Below, piece by piece: positions 1 to 6,176 of a DNA stretch of 7,055 bases; within the stretch, counting starts at the first letter, position 1, and each line of letters opens with the position of its first letter. Under the pieces are notes generated by a model. That model was given only the letters and a program-made list of their open reading frames with translations. It was not told where the DNA came from and made no database searches. The DNA is taken from positions 1 through 7,055 of the forward strand of contig DASZHC010000108.1 of the NCBI GenBank assembly GCA_035938215.1, given 5' to 3'. This DNA comes from DASZHC01 sp035938215 (GTDB lineage Bacteria > Verrucomicrobiota > Verrucomicrobiia > Chthoniobacterales > JAFAMB01). Position numbers and translations under genes: made by a program.

Positions 1-38
1 GAGTAACCTAGAAAAGGGCGCTTTTCCTGGGTGAGGAA

Positions 39-128
39 TGAACACTTTTTCCGGCCCAAAAATGTCAAAATCGCAACTTTTGCAATCTGCTCAGCACCAG
101 TAAGATGCAACCAGTGTTCAAGTGTTCA
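39..128. repeat. Three copies of octamer AGTGTTCA, two in tandem and one inverted
   Basis: AGTGTTCA occurs twice head to tail at 113-120 and 121-128. Its reverse complement TGAACACT is at 39-46. The inverted pairing extends to 11 bases: 37-47 matches the complement of 120-130. The region lies beyond the 3' end of the minus-strand unit and holds no supported gene. Such an arrangement could be a multi-site operator for a gene left of the window, but no regulator is identified. The repeats are seen directly; the function is a guess. Confidence 0.45.
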
Positions 129-237
129 TTAGGAGCACGAGGACGACTTCTCAACTTCGGAATTTACTAAGATTTGGCGCGGGAAGTCAGTGGGACTACG
201 AGAACAAAGTTCCCGCCCTCATTCGCATAACGGGTTA

Positions 238-855
238 CTACTTTTCGAATGCCGAGGGTAGATCCTGCACAGCGATGTTGCCTCGAAGTTCCAGGATGAA
301 CTCGGTCTGAGATGGCACATATACATATGCGCCATCTCTGAAAATAGCCTGCTTTATGCGTTCCTGATCCAATCCTTCCGAAAATTGAGTTCCCTCCAAA
401 CCTTCTTTGAGAGTCTCATCCCACAGCGTCGCGTCGACAGTTATCTGGTGATCGCTCGCGTAGAAGGTCCATTTTCCGCGACTCAGAATTCGACCGGCTT
501 CAGCGTCGCAATAGCCTCGCCCGATAATCTTTGCCCCGGCCGGAATCAGAATTTTACCCGCTCGACCGACAACATCCTCATCCGCGACGGCTTCAATCGG
601 AACATATATATCAATATTGTTAACCGCCCGCGCCGTTTTGCATCGGACCTTAAGCTTCTGTTCCTCACTCTCCGGCGTGACGTACACGGAATACATCGAC
701 GTTTCACCCGGTCGCCGAACAGGAGCGAGCTGAACAAGAGGTTGCTGCGAGCGCTCAGGAACAAATTTCTTTCCGGGAGCGCCTCTTTCTGCAGCCGTGT
801 GGCTGCAGACTTGCGATTGCGCCAGTATCCAGAGAATTAAGAAAAGCGGTCCCAC
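238..855 (-). CDS. Exported protein with TrbI/VirB10-like beta-barrel region
   Basis: A protein of 205 residues read from a GTG at 855. An in-frame TGA lies four codons upstream, so a longer form is excluded, and no clear Shine-Dalgarno sequence precedes the start. Residues 4-12 are hydrophobic (LFLILWILA), followed by a polar stretch, which fits a signal peptide or membrane anchor, although the usual N-terminal lysine or arginine is absent. Residues about 84-145 (IYVPIEAVADED, then GKILIPAGAKIIGRGY and a KWTFY strand) and 176-197 (AYVYVPSQTEFILEL) resemble the beta-barrel of TrbI/VirB10 proteins, where a 'lIPaGskl.G.y' turn is typical. No VirB or Trb neighbours are present, so a role in conjugation is not supported; a periplasmic or envelope role is more likely. 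It starts 28 bases after the Roadblock-domain gene and is probably co-transcribed with it. The reading frame is firm; the family assignment is tentative. Confidence 0.72.
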   Translation of the reverse strand: MGPLFLILWILAQSQVCSHTAAERGAPGKKFVPERSQQPLVQLAPVRRPGETSMYSVYVTPESEEQKLKVRCKTARAVNNIDIYVPIEAVADEDVVGRAGKILIPAGAKIIGRGYCDAEAGRILSRGKWTFYASDHQITVDATLWDETLKEGLEGTQFSEGLDQERIKQAIFRDGAYVYVPSQTEFILELRGNIAVQDLPSAFEK

Positions 856-883
856 GATTCGGAGTCACGTTACAACTTGAGCC

Positions 884-2164
884 TCAGGGGCTCGAGTCTA
901 TCTCCCGTTCATACAGCACATCTAGAGCCTTGGCGACCTCACAAATCCGCTCCCGCATTCCAGGCAAAAGTCCTCGTCCCTCGTGCGCGACGAGAATGCA
1001 GACGTTCCCCGCGGAACAAAGGCTGACTGGCTGATCCAGGAAAATCGTGATAGCGGAAGGGTCCCGGGACTTCAATCGGTTCCCGAAATCCTGAACTGTT
1101 TTCAAGAGCTTCGGCGCCAATACAACGGCCTCGGACCGAAATTCATTCGGAAGGTTCCCTCCCATGAAGGTTCCATCGCCCAACAGAATCAATGTCCCGC
1201 TCACTTTCGGGAAGCGCGCGATCAGCGCAGCCACCTCTCGGGCATCGAGCAGATCTTCGCTCATGAAGATCTCCTGCAACCGTTCGAGCCCGGCTCTTCG
1301 AGGGGGTTTCCGCGCAGGCGGTTCAACCGGTGCAAGATGCTTCGCGCCACCGGAAACCTCGACGCCATCTTCCACCTCTTTTCTCTCCTGGTTCGCCGGG
1401 TGGTCCGATACCAATTCCGGTTCTTTACTTTTTACGACTTCCAATCCCACCTTTGGCAACTCGTCGGAAAGACTAGCCTTGGATGGCGGAGCGGGCGGCA
1501 ACGCGGATTTTTGCGGAACCGGATGTTGCAATGCAACCTCCAAAGGAGGGACTTCGGACCCGACCTTCGCCGGATACGGTTTTTCGCGAATGAGCGGAAA
1601 ACTCGGGTGATCTGCCGGGGTTAAGAAAGGTTCGGACGAAGTCTGTTTAGCTTGAGGCTTTTCAGCGGTCAACGATGGTTGTTGAGAAACCTTTTCAAGC
1701 TTGAAAAATCCTTCATCTTCGCGAGCCACCTGCGCAATCGGAGTATCGAAGTCTGGTCCTCCCGCCTTAGGGGCATCGGCAGACTTACGCTGCAATTGAG
1801 CCTGGATCTGGAGCACTACAGTTTTCAGGGAGACGGGAAAAAGAAAGTCCTCCTGGAAAGGTTGAGGGAGAAGGAGAGGACAAATCCGTTGCAGCGTTGA
1901 TGCCTTGATCGTCACGCACCCGTCCGTTATTCCTTGCGTTTCCTTAAGCCGAACCGTGATTTGGCCATTCTCAATTCTGGACCAGTCCAGGTGAGGCCCT
2001 TTCGGATCGGCGGTTCGAATATCCTCCTGGCACAACAAGATCGGCTGCTCTTCAAACGCGGCGAATCCTCCAAAAGAATCGCCCGCCGGAGCCATTTCAG
2101 GCGATTCTCCTTTGAGATTTCGAAATAGGTAGGATCCGAACTTTGGCGACATATAATGGTTCAT
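884..2164 (-). CDS. Proline-rich protein with C-terminal Roadblock/LC7-like domain
   Basis: A protein of 426 residues from the ATG at 2164. Three parts are visible. Residues about 35-125 form a conserved-looking N-terminal region ending in FLFPVSLKTVVLQIQ. Residues about 130-290 are a low-complexity linker rich in Pro, Lys, Glu and Ser. Residues about 293-420 look like a Roadblock/LC7 (MglB-type) fold: a helix (LERLQEIF), an ArfGAP-like 'sGTLILLGDGTFMGGNLP' strand-turn-strand, helix SEAVVLAPKLLKTVQDF, then strands AITIFLDQPVSLCSAGNVCILVAHE and a final helix. Roadblock proteins dimerise and often regulate small Ras-like GTPases in polarity or motility, but no GTPase is encoded here. No signal peptide or membrane segment is seen, so the protein is probably cytoplasmic. 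The start is uncertain: the ATG at 2095 (residue 24) is preceded by AAAGGAGA, a far better ribosome site than the one before 2164. It is first in a unit with the TrbI-like gene. Confidence 0.78.
   Translation of the reverse strand: MNHYMSPKFGSYLFRNLKGESPEMAPAGDSFGGFAAFEEQPILLCQEDIRTADPKGPHLDWSRIENGQITVRLKETQGITDGCVTIKASTLQRICPLLLPQPFQEDFLFPVSLKTVVLQIQAQLQRKSADAPKAGGPDFDTPIAQVAREDEGFFKLEKVSQQPSLTAEKPQAKQTSSEPFLTPADHPSFPLIREKPYPAKVGSEVPPLEVALQHPVPQKSALPPAPPSKASLSDELPKVGLEVVKSKEPELVSDHPANQERKEVEDGVEVSGGAKHLAPVEPPARKPPRRAGLERLQEIFMSEDLLDAREVAALIARFPKVSGTLILLGDGTFMGGNLPNEFRSEAVVLAPKLLKTVQDFGNRLKSRDPSAITIFLDQPVSLCSAGNVCILVAHEGRGLLPGMRERICEVAKALDVLYEREIDSSP
2106..2113 (-). promoter_or_regulatory. 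Strong Shine-Dalgarno sequence supporting internal start at 2095
   Basis: On the minus strand AAAGGAGA lies 10 bases before an in-frame ATG (2095-2093) that begins MAPAGDSF. It is among the best ribosome-binding matches noticed in the window. The upstream ATG at 2164 has only a short G run before it. If 2095 is used, the Roadblock protein has 403 residues and loses a poorly featured 23-residue leader. Confidence 0.45.
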
Positions 2165-2242
2165 CCCCGAGAATTTTTATTCCCGACAAGTTCTCTCATG
2201 CGAGATTTTCTCGAAGCAACATCCATTTACTCACTAAGTATC

Positions 2243-2266
2243 ATAACATGTCAAACGCTATGTTAT
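2243..2266 (-). promoter_or_regulatory. Inverted repeat overlapping a minus-strand TTGACA hexamer
   Basis: ATAACAT (2243-2249) and ATGTTAT (2260-2266) form a perfect 7-base dyad around a 10-base centre. On the minus strand TTGACA (2254-2249) sits inside it, 85 bases upstream of the Roadblock gene ATG, in the place expected for a promoter -35. No good -10 lies 16-18 bases further; the best hexamer nearby, TATGAT, is too close to pair with this -35. It is a candidate operator or promoter for the minus-strand unit. An alternative is a weak hairpin followed by a short T run on the plus strand. Confidence 0.3.
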
Positions 2267-2366
2267 TTTTACCGCCTCGTTCGGGAAAATCCTCTACCCT
2301 CCGAAATGTTCGGTTGATATGAGGCCGACTGTTAACAGAGAGAGTTTTTTCGGCCGACGAGTAGTC

Positions 2367-2397
2367 TTGACATGGATCGAATCGAAAATGACATAAT
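2367..2397 (+). promoter_or_regulatory. Candidate sigma-70-type promoter for the L,D-transpeptidase gene
   Basis: A perfect TTGACA (2367-2372) is followed after 19 bases by CATAAT (2392-2397), a 5/6 match to TATAAT. The spacer is longer than the usual 17. Transcription would begin near 2404, only about 12 bases before the ATG at 2416, leaving a very short leader. That agrees with the absence of a Shine-Dalgarno sequence in front of this start. Confidence 0.4.
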
Positions 2398-2415
2398 GTC
2401 CTGCCTCGAAATAAC

Positions 2416-2937
2416 ATGACTAAATTCTTGCGGTTCGGCCCGTTTGTTGCACTCCTCCTCCTGGGGGGCTGCGCGGACATTGATAATCTCGCCTACGATT
2501 ATATCCGGAGGCCCTCGGGTAAAGTCGCAATAATCATTGATCTCAGCGGACAGCACGCTTACCTCTACCGTGGCGGGGAGGTGGTTTTGACCGCGCCAGT
2601 CTCCACCGGCCGGGAGGGATACGATACTCCGGCAGGCAGATATAGAGTCATCGAGAAGGACATCGACCACCGCTCGAGCATTTACGGCGCCTATGAGCAG
2701 TACGGGCGGATCGTAAAGGAAAATGTCGATGTGAGAAAAGATCCTCGTCCGCCCGGGTCAACTTTCGTCGGCGCTCCCATGCCTTATTTCTTGCGCATTG
2801 TGGGAGGCGTGGGTCTCCACGCCGGCTACCTTCCGGGCTACCCGGCATCCCACGGATGCATTCGCATGCCGCAATCTAAAGCCGAGCGATTTTATGCGGC
2901 CGCTCGAGTTGGCACTCCCGTCACGGTCACCAGGTAG
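2416..2937 (+). CDS. L,D-transpeptidase (YkuD domain) lipoprotein
   Basis: A protein of 173 residues. The N-terminus MTKFLRFGPFVALLLLGGC is a lipoprotein signal: basic start, hydrophobic core, and lipobox LGGC with the acylated Cys at 19. The mature protein should therefore be anchored in a periplasm-facing or outer membrane leaflet. Residues about 36-172 form a single YkuD catalytic domain: a first strand (KVAIIIDLSGQHAYLY), then PVSTGREGYDTPAGRYRV, and the active-site block GLHAGYLPGYPASHGCIRM. H135, H146 and nucleophile C148 are present, with G147 and R150 of the SHGCxR motif. These enzymes make 3-3 cross-links in peptidoglycan or attach proteins to it through the Cys thioester. No peptidoglycan-binding (LysM or PG_binding) domain is present, so this is a minimal form. 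It is transcribed away from the Roadblock unit and is followed by cimA after 104 bases. Catalytic class is confident; the exact substrate is not determinable. Confidence 0.93.
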   Translation: MTKFLRFGPFVALLLLGGCADIDNLAYDYIRRPSGKVAIIIDLSGQHAYLYRGGEVVLTAPVSTGREGYDTPAGRYRVIEKDIDHRSSIYGAYEQYGRIVKENVDVRKDPRPPGSTFVGAPMPYFLRIVGGVGLHAGYLPGYPASHGCIRMPQSKAERFYAAARVGTPVTVTR

Positions 2938-2952
2938 AGTCCAACATCGGCG

Positions 2953-2985
2953 CGTGCGCATTTCTCCCGGCGCACGAGAAATGCG
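2953..2985 (+). other. Two overlapping, mutually exclusive hairpins before cimA
   Basis: CGCATTTCTC (2957-2966) pairs perfectly with GAGAAATGCG (2976-2985), giving a 10-base stem with a 9-base loop. CGTGCGC (2953-2959) can instead pair with GCGCACG (2970-2976), giving a 7-base G/C stem that shares bases with the first. Both cannot form together. No T run follows, so it is not a standard intrinsic terminator. It lies between the L,D-transpeptidase stop and the cimA start and could end the former transcript or act in the cimA leader. No T-box or leader peptide was recognised. Confidence 0.45.
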
Positions 2986-3041
2986 GCCTAACGTCTTGCA
3001 ATCTTCAGGATGCTGCGATACCGAATCAGTCCCCACAACTT

Positions 3042-4616
3042 ATGAATTCAAACCAGATCATGATCTATGATACAACTCTGCGCGACGGAACGCAGGGGGA
3101 AGGCATTTCTTTCGGTGTCCACGACAAGATTCGTATTGCCGAGAAACTGGATGCGTTTGGAATTCACTATATTGAAGGTGGATGGCCGGGATCCAATCCT
3201 AAAGACATTGCGTTCTTTGAAGCGGCAAAAGGTCGTAAATGGAAGCAGTCCAGGATCTGCGCTTTTGGGAGCACCTGCCGGGCAAATGCCGAGCCGGCCA
3301 ACGACTCGCAAGTCGCACTGCTTATCGCGGCGGAAACGCCTGTGGTTACGATTGTTGGCAAGAGTTGGCAGCTCCATGTGGAGCAGATTCTGGGGGTTTC
3401 CGTCGACGAAAATCGGCGAATGATCCGCGAATCCGTACGCTACCTGAAATCGAAGGAAAAGGAGGTTCACTTTGACGCCGAACATTTTTTCGACGGATAC
3501 AAAGACGATCCGCAGCACGCACTAGCAACGATCGAGGCCGCAGTTGAGGGGGGGGCAGACATCATCGTGCTTTGCGACACAAACGGCGGAACGATGGTTC
3601 ATGAAGTTGCCGAGATCACCGCCGCAGTAGTGCGATCGATTCCCGTTGAAGTCGGGATACACACCCACAACGATTGTGAACTCGGTGTAGCGAACGCTTT
3701 GGCCGCAATCAGGGCAGGCGCAGTTCAGGTTCAAGGAACTATCAACGGCTATGGAGAGCGAACGGGTAACTGCAATTTGACGAGCGTGATTCCCAATTTA
3801 CAGCTCAAGCTTGGAAAGCATGTTGTGCCCGAGCTGAGCCGGCTCCGCGAACTTTCGCTGTTCGTCGATGAACTGGCGAATTGTCAGCACAATATCAGAG
3901 CCGCCTTTGTCGGAACGACAGCGTTCACGCACAAGGGCGGACTTCATGCCCATGCGGTTCAGAAATTAGCCAGAAGTTACGAACACATTGAACCGGGTCA
4001 GGTCGGAAACCATCAGCACATAGTTGTCAGCGAGTTGTCGGGGCAAAGCAATGTTCTGGCAAAGGCCCGCGAACTAGGTTTCAGCCTTCAGAAGGGCTCG
4101 CGGGAAGTGAACGCCATTTTAAAGGAAGTGAAACGTCTTGAACATCTTGGTTATGAATTTGAAGCGGCCGAAGCTTCCTTTGAACTTCTTATTCGCAGAG
4201 TTTTAGGGCCGGCTGATCCATTTTGGGAACTTCTGGAATATCACTGTACCTACATTCGATCGATCAGAAATGCATATGAAACATGCGAAGCGACCGTGAA
4301 ACTCCGGGTTCTGAAGGAAGATGTATACACGGTTGCCGAAGGAGATGGACCGGTTAACGCTCTCGACGCGGCGCTGCGGAAGGCGTTGGTGCCGGTCTAT
4401 CCCGTTATTGAGTCCGTAATGCTGGACGATTACAAGGTTCGGATTATCGGAACCAGCCAGGGAACGGGCGCGCGCACGCGCGTACTGATCGACTCAACGG
4501 ATCATCAAGATAACTGGTGCACCGTCGGCGTTTCCGATAACATCATTGAGGCGAGTTGGCTGGCGCTTGTCGACAGCTACGAATACAGACTTCGAAGGTC
4601 ATTAAATCACAAGTAG
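3042..4616 (+). CDS. cimA: (R)-citramalate synthase CimA
   Basis: A protein of 524 residues, the usual length for CimA. It condenses pyruvate with acetyl-CoA to (R)-citramalate, the first step of the threonine-independent route to 2-oxobutyrate and isoleucine. The N-terminal TIM barrel opens with IYDTTLRDGTQGEG (metal ligand D15, catalytic R14) and holds HTHND (H207 and H209 as metal ligands) and NGYGERTGNCNLTS (N243). HKGGLHAHAV (297-306) marks the linker subdomain. Residues about 385-515 form the C-terminal LeuA-type regulatory domain, with GTGARTRVLIDS near 474-485; in the family this region binds the feedback inhibitor isoleucine. The start at 3042 has no clear Shine-Dalgarno sequence, and M7 at 3060 is an alternative. 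2-isopropylmalate synthase (LeuA) and homocitrate synthase are the nearest relatives, but the overall sequence and length fit CimA better. An 8-base G run (3548-3555) lies in the coding region without breaking the frame. Confidence 0.95.
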   Translation: MNSNQIMIYDTTLRDGTQGEGISFGVHDKIRIAEKLDAFGIHYIEGGWPGSNPKDIAFFEAAKGRKWKQSRICAFGSTCRANAEPANDSQVALLIAAETPVVTIVGKSWQLHVEQILGVSVDENRRMIRESVRYLKSKEKEVHFDAEHFFDGYKDDPQHALATIEAAVEGGADIIVLCDTNGGTMVHEVAEITAAVVRSIPVEVGIHTHNDCELGVANALAAIRAGAVQVQGTINGYGERTGNCNLTSVIPNLQLKLGKHVVPELSRLRELSLFVDELANCQHNIRAAFVGTTAFTHKGGLHAHAVQKLARSYEHIEPGQVGNHQHIVVSELSGQSNVLAKARELGFSLQKGSREVNAILKEVKRLEHLGYEFEAAEASFELLIRRVLGPADPFWELLEYHCTYIRSIRNAYETCEATVKLRVLKEDVYTVAEGDGPVNALDAALRKALVPVYPVIESVMLDDYKVRIIGTSQGTGARTRVLIDSTDHQDNWCTVGVSDNIIEASWLALVDSYEYRLRRSLNHK

Positions 4617-4772
4617 TTGATTTCGTTCATGTTGTGGCTTTTTTCCCGGGCCATTTTGGTTGTATCATAACACAACACATAACACTCCGATTTTTCTTTC
4701 GTTAGAATTTTCGCTTCGAACAACCGTCAATCTTCATCCTGCCGAAAAATGGGATGATGAGTTGCACCAGAG

Positions 4773-4898
4773 TCAAATGCGCTTCCCGCGCAGCCAAAAA
4801 CAAGCTGTTTCCAGCTTCTGGCGTAAGGGAATACAATAGACTCCCGTTGACTCCATGCCCACCGTGGTGACCCGGCACTCTTTCAAACTGTTAGAGGG
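4773..4898 (-). pseudogene. IS110-family transposase remnant
   Basis: The minus strand encodes NSLKECRVTTVGMESTGVYCIPLRQKLE, which closely follows the IS110 DEDD transposase block normally read as VTTVAMESTGVYWIPLYE.LE; the Glu of MESTG is a family catalytic residue. The usual continuation (F.V.LVNARHVK and the downstream serine-containing domain) is missing: the frame ends in TGA at 4775-4773 after WLRGKRI. Upstream residues do not match the N-terminal Asp motif. A full IS110 transposase is some 300-400 residues, so only about 40 codons survive. No element ends were identified, so the boundaries given are approximate. Confidence 0.75.
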
Positions 4899-5043
4899 AG
4901 CTTGACAAGGGACGGGCGAACGCCTCGAGACGGGAGTAATGGGCCATTGCTGCTGATACCGAGAACCGGCAAGATCGCTCGAAGGCGTTGCTTGCAACGC
5001 ACGGGCCTCGGCGACTCGCCCGACAAGGAATTCGTTCATTTTA

Positions 5044-5131
5044 GGGAGGGATGGCCTCCGTGGCGTCCCATTTTTCTCCTCGTTATGGAGCCAGAAATGA
5101 TTAGTCCGACGGCACGGAGGCCGTCCCTCCC
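5044..5131. repeat. 88-base inverted-repeat element, arms of 24 bases
   Basis: The left arm (5044-5067, beginning GGGAGGGATGGCCTCCGTG) and right arm (5108-5131) are reverse complements at 22 of 24 positions, with mismatches near 5052 and 5063. They enclose 40 bases. The right arm is itself foldable: GACGGC (5108-5113) pairs with GCCGTC (5120-5125). It resembles short interspersed G/C-rich palindromic repeats that I associate with Verrucomicrobiota genomes; that link is from memory and unverified. It could form a cruciform in DNA or a long RNA stem. Confidence 0.7.
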
Positions 5132-5380
5132 AGGAAAAACGAACATCGGCGAAAATGCCCAGAATCATGCACCGCGCGCACTATTCCAAGTTCCTTGCAC
5201 AAGTCACAGAACCGCAGGTCTTTGTGAGCGCTAGCCAGGCCATTTTCCAGATCCAGTTTTTTCCCTTTTGGCCGATTTCCAGTACAGCCAGGGAAAACAC
5301 GAAGAAGGACGGGAGCATTATCAAAAGGCGTTGCGCATATGCGACAATTCTTGCTGCAAAGGCATACCACAGCAGTTCAG

Positions 5381-5419
5381 TGACCTTCTCACAAATTTAC
5401 AAAATTCGTGAGAAGGTCA
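5381..5419 (-). terminator. Long hairpin downstream of the M23 peptidase gene
   Basis: TGACCTTCTCAC (5381-5392) pairs perfectly with GTGAGAAGGTCA (5408-5419). After one mismatch a further five A/T pairs form, leaving a 3-base loop, so 17 of 18 positions pair. It begins 13 bases past the TAA of the minus-strand peptidase gene, a natural place for a terminator or 3'-end stabiliser. No T run follows on the minus strand, so a classic intrinsic terminator is not fully met. Confidence 0.5.
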
Positions 5420-5432
5420 GGCTATTGAAGCC

Positions 5433-6176
5433 TTAGTAAGAGTGCGTTAGGTCGTCAAATCGGCCCCAGTGAAACTCGTTCGGCTTTCCCTTCGAGTCCG
5501 ACAGAACCCCGCCCGGCGAATTCGGGGGATTGACCGGCGCAAGTGCAGGAATGCCGGCAAAGGTGGGCATGGCAAAATTGTTCATCACAACCGTCGCAAC
5601 TCTCTTCCCCGAGTTTAGCTTGCGATGCGAATTGATGAATTCGGAAGGCGCATAGTAATTCGTGTAGTCCCCTGCGAACATGGTATGGACCACCCCAATC
5701 GCGAGATTCTTATGCACTTCGAAGTGAAGATGAGGCGGATAGAGGCCATGCGCATTCCCAATTGTCCCGATCTGCGCGCCGCGAGCGACCTGCTGGCCTT
5801 CTCTGACCAGGATTCTATCCAGATGAGCGTACAGCGAATCAGCATACTTTATCTGGCCTTCCTCCATAAAGGCATGCCTGATGACAACTACATTTCCCCA
5901 AGCGCGGCGAAAATCCCTGGCAAGCGTGACAATTCCGTTGCCGGTCGCATAAACAGGATCCCGGAAATCTGTTCCGCTTCCCCCCTGTCCAACCCAGTCT
6001 TCGCCAAGATGGCCGTAAGGAGTGAAGCCTCGCGAGATGCGATACCCGTCCGCATTAGGTTTTCCGACCGGAAAATCAAAGCCGTCCGCGAGTCTTGTCA
6101 GGGCCGCATTAGGGTCGGCGAGGGCCGCCGCAACAATTAAGCCAAAAATGACAAGAACAAACGACTTTTTGCGCAT
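5433..6176 (-). CDS. Secreted M23 (LytM-type) metallopeptidase
   Basis: A protein of 247 residues from the ATG at 6176. This start places a classic signal peptide at the N-terminus: MRKKSFVLVIFGLIVAAALA, with cleavage likely after ALA (residue 20). A GTG at 6206 would add ten residues and is the alternative; neither has a clear Shine-Dalgarno sequence. The M23 zinc site is complete: HLGED (H56 and D60), YAHLD (H118) and HLHFEVH (H149 and H151). The supporting PVYATGNGIVTLA, GNVVVIRH and LVREGQQVARGAQIGTIG strands are in the usual order. Such enzymes cleave peptide cross-links of peptidoglycan, often glycyl or D-Ala bonds. The stretch after the catalytic core (about 165-247) is Pro/Gly/Asn-rich, ends HWGRFDDLTHSY, and has no recognised domain. 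No LysM or coiled coil is present. It is divergent from the MBL-fold gene and followed by a long hairpin. Peptidase class is confident; substrate is inferred. Confidence 0.92.
   Translation of the reverse strand: MRKKSFVLVIFGLIVAAALADPNAALTRLADGFDFPVGKPNADGYRISRGFTPYGHLGEDWVGQGGSGTDFRDPVYATGNGIVTLARDFRRAWGNVVVIRHAFMEEGQIKYADSLYAHLDRILVREGQQVARGAQIGTIGNAHGLYPPHLHFEVHKNLAIGVVHTMFAGDYTNYYAPSEFINSHRKLNSGKRVATVVMNNFAMPTFAGIPALAPVNPPNSPGGVLSDSKGKPNEFHWGRFDDLTHSY

Larger units (their letters stand above)
4617..5432. other. Gene-poor stretch with decayed mobile DNA and repeats
   Basis: No intact gene is supported here. Positions 4617-4772 are A/T-rich in places and show no recognisable product and no clear terminator for cimA. 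Positions 4773-4898 hold a minus-strand IS110 transposase fragment. Positions 5044-5131 form an inverted-repeat element, and 5381-5419 a long hairpin. Between them, 5132-5380 is open on the minus strand in more than one frame, one giving a hydrophobic stretch (LLIMLPSFFVFSLAVLEIG), but no frame has a convincing start or family match. It reads as an insertion scar. Confidence 0.6.

Noticed and set aside
11..26. Hairpin GAAAAG-GGCG-CTTTTC as a terminator
   Set aside because: The stem has only six pairs and no T run follows on either strand.
385..840. Plus-strand open frame of 151 codons
   Set aside because: It lies opposite the TrbI-like gene, has no recognisable domain and a composition typical of an antisense shadow.
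983..1624. Plus-strand open frame of 213 codons
   Set aside because: It is antisense to the Roadblock-domain gene; its Arg, Phe and Ser richness reflects the complementary codons and no family is recognisable.
4468..4485. 18-base alternating purine-pyrimidine tract, possible Z-DNA
   Set aside because: It encodes GARTRV of the C-terminal domain of CimA, a conserved stretch, so protein coding and G/C-rich codons explain it.
2238..4672. 11-base repeat GTATCATAACA at 2238-2248 and 4662-4672
   Set aside because: Matches of this length are expected by chance in a 7-kb window.
5101..5370. Minus-strand frame of 89 codons in the gene-poor stretch
   Set aside because: It starts with GTG, runs through the inverted-repeat element, is Cys-rich without a motif pattern and matches no family I recognise.
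5625..6140. Plus-strand open frame of 171 codons
   Set aside because: It is opposite the M23 peptidase gene, whose zinc motifs are complete and in frame.
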